Origin: Gammaproteobacteria bacterium UBA6968 | Lineage (GTDB): Bacteria; Pseudomonadota; Gammaproteobacteria; Pseudomonadales; Azotimanducaceae | Direction: 5' to 3' | NCBI GenBank assembly: GCA_002450255.1 | Contig: DJYW01000144.1 | Coordinates: forward strand, 1 to 12,661 | Length of the DNA: 12,661 bases | Part shown: piece by piece, positions 7,526 through 12,661 of the stretch | Layout: the number at the start of each line of letters is the position of its first letter | Numbering within the stretch: position 1 is the stretch's first letter | The notes under the pieces: model-generated | Told to the model about the DNA's origin: nothing | Database searches by the model: none | The model's input: only the letters and a program-made list of their open reading frames with translations | Translations under genes and position numbers: made by a program

Positions 7526-8634
7526 GACTGAGCGGTTTTTTTCAACAGCATTCGCTCCTCTACAGACAATCGTTTGAAGGGACTTTCTTCTGTTATCTCG
7601 AAATCTACGGTCAACTTACCCTTATCAATTAACTCTCTAAGATAAGGAAAGTTTGTGATGGTTTGACTCCAGAGATGCTCACCTGCCTTAAAAGGAGGGT
7701 ACGCACTACGCGCCTCAGCAGTATCGAAAGGTGCTTGCGGCTTGACCTCGCAATCGTAATCGGCGCTAAAGAAGAAAGGTAGCGAGAATCGTTCAACGCC
7801 TCGATTCACCACGCGATGTTGTGTCGCTTTCAGGTCGCCGCCAGTCCAGGCCTCCAAACAGTCACCAATCAGAATAGTGAAACAATTTTCAATAGGCGGG
7901 GTTTCAACCCAGTGGTCGTCAGCTGAGAGCAGCTGTAGCCCAGGGTGAGTCGCATGCAAAATCGTTAAGCACTCGAAGTCTGAATGGGCATCTATACCGT
8001 GGTTTAAGCGATCTGCTGGTGCCTGATTTTCAAAGTACTTTAGTAGCCGCAATTGCGATGGCGGTGCAGTTACATACTTCAATAAAGTGTCTGGGGCCAT
8101 GCCAAGGCCGCATTCAAACACGCTGAGTATTTCTCGGCCAAGGGCGTAGACGGCATCATAGTACCGGCTTACCTTGGGTTTAAAATCCGCTAGGTCGGGC
8201 CAAATATTAGGTCCAACCAGGCCGTACCCTTCATGCGCTCGATCATCGTCTCGTGAGAGATCATAGGAGAGATCAAAGGACTCGTAAAAAACCTTGTGTT
8301 TATGGCCGTCTTTTTCGAATTCCCCCACTTCAGAAGTTGGTACCCAGCCACGGTGATGGCGGCTGTTGGCTATGTGATATTGCGCTTTAAACTCCACAGA
8401 TTGCTGATGGAAACTTTCGCTTGCCGCATAAACTTCCTGCAGCAATGTAGGCGTAACGCTGTGGCCTGAGACATAGAAAAACCCCGCTGATTTACAGGTT
8501 TCTATGACCTGCCTAGCAAACTGTTTTTTCTCCTGCGCATTGCCCTGCGTCCAGTTGCGCAAATCGAGTAGTGGCAAGTCTCGCCAATGTTGTCCCTGAG
8601 TCGCTACATCATCTGCAGTTAGTGTTTGGGTCAT
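7522..8634 (-). CDS. Fe(II)/2-oxoglutarate-dependent oxygenase, isopenicillin N synthase-like
   Basis: This 370-aa cytoplasmic enzyme (numbering below counts the alternative GTG start, 371 aa) has an N-terminal DIOX_N-like region: LPLLDLRNW near 21-29 and AGFFYVSGH near 51-59. The jelly-roll catalytic domain carries the facial triad H218-x-D220 and H274, followed by R283-F-S285, the usual 2-oxoglutarate carboxylate-binding R-x-S. It would couple 2-oxoglutarate decarboxylation to hydroxylation or another oxidation of a small substrate. An acid-rich segment FDLSYDLSRDDDR (121-133) lies between the two parts. The ATG at 8634 overlaps the stop of the cysteine hydrolase by one base (TGATG), with GGAG about nine bases upstream; a GTG just before it (8637) is an equal alternative. 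The Rieske gene follows with a 4-base overlap. The family is secure; the substrate is unknown. Confidence 0.92.
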   Translation of the reverse strand: MTQTLTADDVATQGQHWRDLPLLDLRNWTQGNAQEKKQFARQVIETCKSAGFFYVSGHSVTPTLLQEVYAASESFHQQSVEFKAQYHIANSRHHRGWVPTSEVGEFEKDGHKHKVFYESFDLSYDLSRDDDRAHEGYGLVGPNIWPDLADFKPKVSRYYDAVYALGREILSVFECGLGMAPDTLLKYVTAPPSQLRLLKYFENQAPADRLNHGIDAHSDFECLTILHATHPGLQLLSADDHWVETPPIENCFTILIGDCLEAWTGGDLKATQHRVVNRGVERFSLPFFFSADYDCEVKPQAPFDTAEARSAYPPFKAGEHLWSQTITNFPYLRELIDKGKLTVDFEITEESPFKRLSVEERMLLKKTAQS

Positions 8635-9284
8635 CACAATGCACTCCGCAGTCCAGTTTTCGGATCGGCGGCAAGCCGGCGCTCGGCTCGTTCCTGAAAC
8701 GTTTGTAAAACCTCCCCCGTGAGCCGCCGCGCGCCGGTTTGCAAATACTCCATCGCATTAAGCGACGCATTGTGCGCATCCGAGGACGAACCAGTAACGC
8801 TGTCTTCAACAACCCGACAAAAATAGTTGTGCTGATGACCATCTACAAAAGAATAGTGAACGCAAACGTCTGTTAGCCCACCAATAAAGATCAGTGTATC
8901 TGCATCAAGTCCTTTCATCAGTAACTCGAAGTCCGTCCCAAAAAAGCAGGAATATCGGCGTTTTTTGATAAAATAATCGTTTTCAGTCATGCCGATTTCG
9001 GGGCGGATTTCAGTGCCGTGATCGCCCTCGAGCAAATGTACGCCCTCGACTCCGTCGAGTTCTCTGCCAAAGTCGATAAGGTCTCGGCGATGCGCTTCTT
9101 GAATAAAAACGACTGGCACATCAGCGTCCCTCGCACCTTGAATAAGTTGGGTTGCATTGGCGATCCAAGAGCCATCACTCGGCATGTGCGGGATCGGCGT
9201 AATGCCTGCCGACGGAGGATCTCCGTTTTGAATATCTACAACTACTAAAACCGGGTTCCCTTCTATTAGGTGCCGATGACTCAT
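8634..9284 (-). CDS. isochorismatase-family cysteine hydrolase
   Basis: This 216-aa hydrolase has the catalytic triad of the isochorismatase-like superfamily: D17 in LVVVDIQNG, K108 in KKRRYSCFFGTDFE, and nucleophile C141 in GGLTDVCVHYS, which also contains the cis-peptide turn. Relatives include nicotinamidase, ureidoacrylate and biuret amidohydrolases and N-carbamoylsarcosine amidase, all of which cleave amide or related C-N bonds, so an amidase role is likely (family knowledge). The exact substrate is not evident. The start ATG 9284 has GGAG about 12 bases upstream, rather far. It is the first gene of the minus-strand catabolic operon and is coupled to the 2-oxoglutarate oxygenase gene by a one-base overlap. 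Confidence 0.92.
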   Translation of the reverse strand: MSHRHLIEGNPVLVVVDIQNGDPPSAGITPIPHMPSDGSWIANATQLIQGARDADVPVVFIQEAHRRDLIDFGRELDGVEGVHLLEGDHGTEIRPEIGMTENDYFIKKRRYSCFFGTDFELLMKGLDADTLIFIGGLTDVCVHYSFVDGHQHNYFCRVVEDSVTGSSSDAHNASLNAMEYLQTGARRLTGEVLQTFQERAERRLAADPKTGLRSAL

Positions 9285-10056
9285 GCTGGTGTTTTGCTCC
9301 GTAGAAATTCTTTTTTTATTTTCACTTGCAACAGTTGCTGTTGACGTAAAACCCAGTCCTCACCCTGACATTATTTCCCTCGGCCAAAAAGATACATCGA
9401 GAGTTAGCCCCTCACAAGGCCAGCGGCCAACCTATTTCATTTACTATTGCGCTCATCACTTTTGTGACCCAAAAAGTCGCGATTTTCGTCAATTTTTTTA
9501 AGGCTGCGCCGAATTGGTGCGCGAGCCGCAAACATACACTGCCTAAATATGGGGGTGAAAAACGCCAATGCCGGCTCGTTGTTGTAACTGATACGAACCC
9601 CGCCTTTTGAGCTGCCTGTGGTTGAATCGATAGCCTCCCAAGCACACTGCTAGATTCTTCGACACCTCAGTCAAACTAACGCCATCTCGACGAAGCAACT
9701 TGACGACCCAATACACAAACAAATAGAACGACGATCTGTAGCTGGTAGGTTCTGTTTAGCGGTGTTGCAATCGACTTTGAATTCTAGAACTTAGCGCGCA
9801 AATGCCATCGTAAATTACAACGGGTACATTAAGCTTTGATGGTAACTTCCAGCTGCGAGGAGGATCATACCGCAACTCGCTACGCTTCGATTGAAAGGAT
9901 ATGTGGACGTCGATGCAGCAGTCGTTAGGAATTCAACGCCTCTATAACTGATGCAACGATCAACTAATATATACTTTTCGTTAGACTCTGTTGCAGGATG
10001 TGACACTTCTCGAGCGGCAAAATATTGGTTCTAAATGTTAGCGAGGAGGGCTTTCT
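9285..10056. other. 772-base intergenic region without a convincing gene
   Basis: This region lies between the start of the minus-strand operon and the + strand GFA gene, so it should hold both promoters. Both strands are broken by frequent stops and the short open frames lack ribosome binding sites. On the minus strand, 9755 down to 9543 stays open for about 70 codons without an ATG and reads with a helix-like stretch (VVKLLRRDGVSLTEVSKNL) that faintly recalls a DNA-binding or transposase N terminus. No terminal inverted repeats or target duplications were seen. A TATAAC hexamer at 9943-9948 is a possible -10 for the GFA gene but lacks a good -35. Confidence 0.5.
9328..9343. promoter_or_regulatory. 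overlapping inverted repeats upstream of the catabolic operon (possible operator)
   Basis: Between 40 and 60 bases upstream of the cysteine hydrolase start lies GCAACAGTTGCTGTTG. It contains two overlapping symmetries: CAACAG-TTG-CTGTTG (9329-9343) and GCAAC-A-GTTGC (9328-9338). Its position suits a regulator site, but no promoter hexamers could be assigned and no regulator is encoded nearby. Low-confidence inference. Confidence 0.25.
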
Positions 10057-10476
10057 ATGACCACTTTCAAAGGCAGATGCTTATGTGGAGACACGCAATA
10101 CAGCATCAAGGCAGAACCATTCGCCCCGCATACTTGTAGCTGTACAATGTGTCAGCGTTGGGCTGGAGCGCCGACCGTGCCATGGGTATCGTTCAAGGGG
10201 GCGTTAGAGTTTACTGGCAAGCACAAGCGTCTTCAGTACTATCAGTCTTCGAAACACGCGAAACGCGGGCGCTGTAAGACTTGTGGCTCTCCAATCGGAG
10301 TTTTGAACGATCGCTACCCTGAAGAGGTGTGTATTGTTCTATCCAGCTTGCAACCAGCATCCTTGGCCAAAATCAATGTCCCCGCTGAGTGGCACAATGC
10401 TAACGCAAAAGTTCCGATCTGGTGGCATTTGGAGATTGGTGGAGCAGACAAGGGCTTTGTCCGAAGTGCAGAGTAG
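10057..10476 (+). CDS. GFA family zinc protein (glutathione-dependent formaldehyde-activating-like)
   Basis: This 139-aa cytoplasmic protein has the full Cys pattern of the GFA/CENP-V family: C8-x-C10-G near the N terminus, a C27-S-C29-TM-C32 cluster and C73-K-T-C76-G. These would bind one structural and one catalytic or labile zinc. The middle (FTGKHKRLQYYQSSKHAKRGRC) matches the usual G-x-L-x-x-Y-x-S-S segment before the last Cys pair. Although named for the glutathione-formaldehyde adduct enzyme, most members have no proven activity, so the function is open. A strong GAGGAGG at 10043-10049, seven bases before ATG 10057, fixes the start. The gene appears monocistronic, with 202 bases before the next gene. 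Demethylating oxygenases release formaldehyde, so a link with the neighbouring operon is possible but speculative. Confidence 0.9.
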   Translation: MTTFKGRCLCGDTQYSIKAEPFAPHTCSCTMCQRWAGAPTVPWVSFKGALEFTGKHKRLQYYQSSKHAKRGRCKTCGSPIGVLNDRYPEEVCIVLSSLQPASLAKINVPAEWHNANAKVPIWWHLEIGGADKGFVRSAE

Positions 10477-10678
10477 CCTCTAAACTCAGGTCTATCCCTG
10501 ATAGCTTATGAAAATCTATCTGGGTACAAATAAAGCTTTCGTTTTGCGCAGAAGAGTCGCCACTTTGCTCAACACAACTCTCCTAATTGGGCACGGTCTC
10601 TTTTAGAGTGTTGACCAATTCTACGTCGGTAAGAGATTCAATTTGGAAAGTCTATTCTCATCTAAACTGCTAAGCGCA
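10477..10678 (+). other. intergenic region between the GFA gene and the repeat-protein gene
   Basis: These 202 bases hold no gene. A TTGACC at 10611-10616 could be a -35 element for the repeat-protein gene, but no good -10 lies 16-18 bases downstream. An in-frame TTG at 10643 could extend the downstream protein by 12 residues, but this is less likely than the ATG because it would bury the basic and hydrophobic signal start. No terminator hairpin after the GFA gene was recognised. Confidence 0.4.
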
Positions 10679-12661
10679 ATGTTGCTAAGAACCCTGATTG
10701 TATGCGCGGCATATTCATCATCTAGTGCTGATGCATCCACTTATTTTGAAGAGTCTGGCCAAAGTATTCCCCTTCGATACAGTGAATACAAAGGGTACAA
10801 CCCAGTCGTGGTCTCGACCCTAGATGCTAATGCGGATGGACGAATTGATTTGGTATTCCACTTTTGGTCGAGCCTTGAAGGCCTAAGCGGAGATCTTTTG
10901 AATAGTCCGCCGCCCAACTTTCTCAAGATTTTTGTGCAGGCTGAAGACGGATCATTTACAGACCAGACCCGTTTTATTATGGGTGAGGACAAACCGAGCC
11001 TCGGCGGTGCTTCCAGGCATGTTGTAAAAGGTGACTTTAATGGCGACGAGCAACAAGATCTTGTATTCGCAATGAATTGGGAAGATGCACGAAAGGTTGA
11101 AGATTCAAATCATTTGAGTGCCCAACTTGCTGCGGTTCTTTCTACAACTTCCGGCTACGAAATTAAATTATTTGGAACGCCAAGTTGGTATCACAGTCTC
11201 GGCGTAGGCGTGGATCAAATGGGTCGGCAATTCGTGACAGGCAACGGCTTTAGCGGCGAATTCGCAGCGGAATTATGGCGATTTAACGAAGCCAATGAAC
11301 CTGTGCAAGTGGCGGCACAGGGTATCGAAATCCCGCCCAACGCATTCGAGTTTCTTTCCCAGGGATCGGACGCAGGCACAGATCTCCTGCTTAGAAATGC
11401 TAACTATCCAGATATGTTCGGCATTTACGCTTACCAAAGAGAGAGCAGCGTTTGGCGACTCCAGGATCAACTCGCAAAACCCTATGAAAGCCTTGGCGAC
11501 ATAAGTTTTCTAGGCTGGAATGCTACCGAGTATGGCTCCGCGGCTGTCGTAGATATCAATGGTTATGCCAGCTTGGAGGGCGGCGGCTCCTCCTACGCCA
11601 AGTCCTGCTCAATCCGGCTGTATCCGCAGGCGCTGCCGATCGCGGTCTTCAAAGTCTCGTCAGCTTTTATCCCAAAATGGGGCGAGTTGGACTCCATCAC
11701 GGACAGCGAAACCGTCACACTTAATACACTCGTTGGATTCGGTTTTAAAGACAGCAAAATTACCAAAGACCTTCTTCATATCGAAAACGAAGTAGTTGAA
11801 ACAAATACAAATTTCTTTGACTGCCACGATGTTGACGGTGACGGCTATGACGATATCACTATGTACCCATACCGGCGTTTACCGCTTATCTACATAAACA
11901 ATCAGAGTGGAGGATTTTATAAACTCGAGGATTCTCGAGTACCCAACGTGCTTGATCCAAGCGTCTGGAGTTATGGAAGTATTGTGCCCTTCAGCTCGAT
12001 GCTAAGAGATTTCACCGGAGATGGAATTCCCGATCTGCTTTTCTGGCCCGCTAATGGGATCCCAGCCGATGACCCAGGCAATGAGTTTGGCGAATTCATC
12101 GATTTTAAAGTGTTTAAAGGATTAAAACGGTTAACGAAAAACGCGATCGATAGCGACAATGACACCATATCAGATGAGAATGAAATACGCCGTGGACTCG
12201 ATCCGTTAGCGTCTGATTCTGATGGTGATGGGTTTTTAGACAGTATTGATACATACCCTATAGATGCTGGGGAGAGCGTTGACACTGATGGCGATGGCGT
12301 TGGCGATAACGCTGATGCTTTTCCAAATGATGCGTCTGAAACAATCGATACTGATTCGGATGGTATAGGCAATAATGCTGATTCAGATGATGACGGTGAT
12401 GGCTTTAGCGATGAACAAGAGACCACTTACGGTACGGATCCACTGAGTAAGTTCTCTTGTCGAACAGGGTGTTTTAGTTTTGATATTGACAACAACGCCT
12501 CGCTAGCTGCCCTAGCAGATGGTTTGCTAGTCATACGGCACTTATTTGGATTTACCGGGGATACGTTAATAGCCAGTGCCACCGACGCCTCAGCGATGCG
12601 AAACTCAGCTGATGATATCAGTGCCTATCTAACGGCTGCCGAGAGTGAGTTGGATATTGAT
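10679..12661 (+). CDS. secreted FG-GAP/VCBS, TSP3 and dockerin-like repeat protein (3' end beyond window)
   Basis: The frame stays open for 661 codons to the window end, so the protein is longer. The start ATG 10679 is followed by a short signal-like segment (MLLRTLIVCAAYSSSSADA); its ribosome binding site is weak. Five FG-GAP/VCBS calcium loops of the D-x-N/D/T-x-D-G-x-x-D type occur at D49-D57, D119-D127, D292 (degenerate: DINGYA), D384-D392 and D444-D452, suggesting a beta-propeller. Residues about 491-590 form a thrombospondin type-3-like Asp-rich run (for example DTDGDGVGDN at 535-544). After C594 and C598 comes a dockerin-like EF-hand unit: D602-I-D604-N-N606, with D613 at loop position 12, then GLLVIRHLFGF. 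A second unit seems to begin at LDID just before the edge. The likely role is an extracellular or surface calcium-binding protein; ligand unknown. Confidence 0.88.
   Translation, partial: MLLRTLIVCAAYSSSSADASTYFEESGQSIPLRYSEYKGYNPVVVSTLDANADGRIDLVFHFWSSLEGLSGDLLNSPPPNFLKIFVQAEDGSFTDQTRFIMGEDKPSLGGASRHVVKGDFNGDEQQDLVFAMNWEDARKVEDSNHLSAQLAAVLSTTSGYEIKLFGTPSWYHSLGVGVDQMGRQFVTGNGFSGEFAAELWRFNEANEPVQVAAQGIEIPPNAFEFLSQGSDAGTDLLLRNANYPDMFGIYAYQRESSVWRLQDQLAKPYESLGDISFLGWNATEYGSAAVVDINGYASLEGGGSSYAKSCSIRLYPQALPIAVFKVSSAFIPKWGELDSITDSETVTLNTLVGFGFKDSKITKDLLHIENEVVETNTNFFDCHDVDGDGYDDITMYPYRRLPLIYINNQSGGFYKLEDSRVPNVLDPSVWSYGSIVPFSSMLRDFTGDGIPDLLFWPANGIPADDPGNEFGEFIDFKVFKGLKRLTKNAIDSDNDTISDENEIRRGLDPLASDSDGDGFLDSIDTYPIDAGESVDTDGDGVGDNADAFPNDASETIDTDSDGIGNNADSDDDGDGFSDEQETTYGTDPLSKFSCRTGCFSFDIDNNASLAALADGLLVIRHLFGFTGDTLIASATDASAMRNSADDISAYLTAAESELDID

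Noticed and set aside
9285..9500. A riboswitch leader (for example guanidine-I type) before the catabolic operon
   Set aside because: The leader does not show the conserved sequence blocks I associate with that riboswitch; only short, weak inverted repeats are present.
9856..9863. A second strong GAGGAGG ribosome-binding-like sequence in the long intergenic region
   Set aside because: No start codon lies at a usable distance; the next ATG (9900) opens only about 16 codons.
11559..11795. A + strand frame (Arg/Ser/Pro-rich) inside the repeat-protein gene
   Set aside because: It is out of phase with the 661-codon frame that carries all calcium loops on both sides; no domain is recognisable.
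11971..12426. A 151-codon minus-strand frame rich in Ser and Pro
   Set aside because: It is the antisense of the Asp-rich TSP3 region; GAT/GAC codons read backwards give Ser/Val-rich sequence. The + strand frame explains the bases.

Overview
The window looks like chromosomal DNA from a marine-type Proteobacterium, most likely a gammaproteobacterium. This is inferred from the style of the last gene (secreted FG-GAP/VCBS, thrombospondin type-3 and dockerin-like repeats), from Tat-dependent solute-binding proteins and from moderate base composition. No rRNA or other firm taxonomic marker is present.

Layout. The first 24 bases are the 3' end of a tRNA, probably tRNA-Leu. A lone GNAT-like acetyltransferase follows on the + strand (152-682). 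Bases 796-3458 hold a minus-strand operon for a spermidine/putrescine-type (PotABC-like) ABC importer: ATPase, then two inner-membrane permeases, with overlapping genes. Diverging from it on the + strand are two tandem paralogous periplasmic binding proteins of the same length (355 aa), both with twin-arginine signal peptides (3593-5780). Converging on these, with only one base between the stop codons, is a second minus-strand operon (9284 to 5782). In transcription order it encodes an isochorismatase-family cysteine hydrolase, an Fe(II)/2-oxoglutarate oxygenase of the isopenicillin N synthase type, a Rieske-type non-heme iron oxygenase, and an uncharacterised protein of about 215 aa that weakly resembles the HRI1 beta-barrel family.

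Working model (inference). The importer and its two binding proteins take up a small, probably nitrogen-containing molecule. The two oxygenases and the hydrolase then degrade or trim it, for example by oxidative N-dealkylation or hydroxylation followed by amide/imide hydrolysis. The substrate cannot be read from the sequence. No reductase or ferredoxin for the Rieske enzyme and no regulator are present in the window.

Right side. A 772-base stretch without a convincing gene (9285-10056) separates the catabolic operon from a GFA-family zinc protein (10057-10476) with a strong ribosome binding site. From 10679 to the window end runs an unterminated 661-codon reading frame for a large secreted calcium-binding repeat protein: five FG-GAP-like repeats, a TSP3 run and the start of a dockerin-like repeat series. 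It is cut by the window edge.
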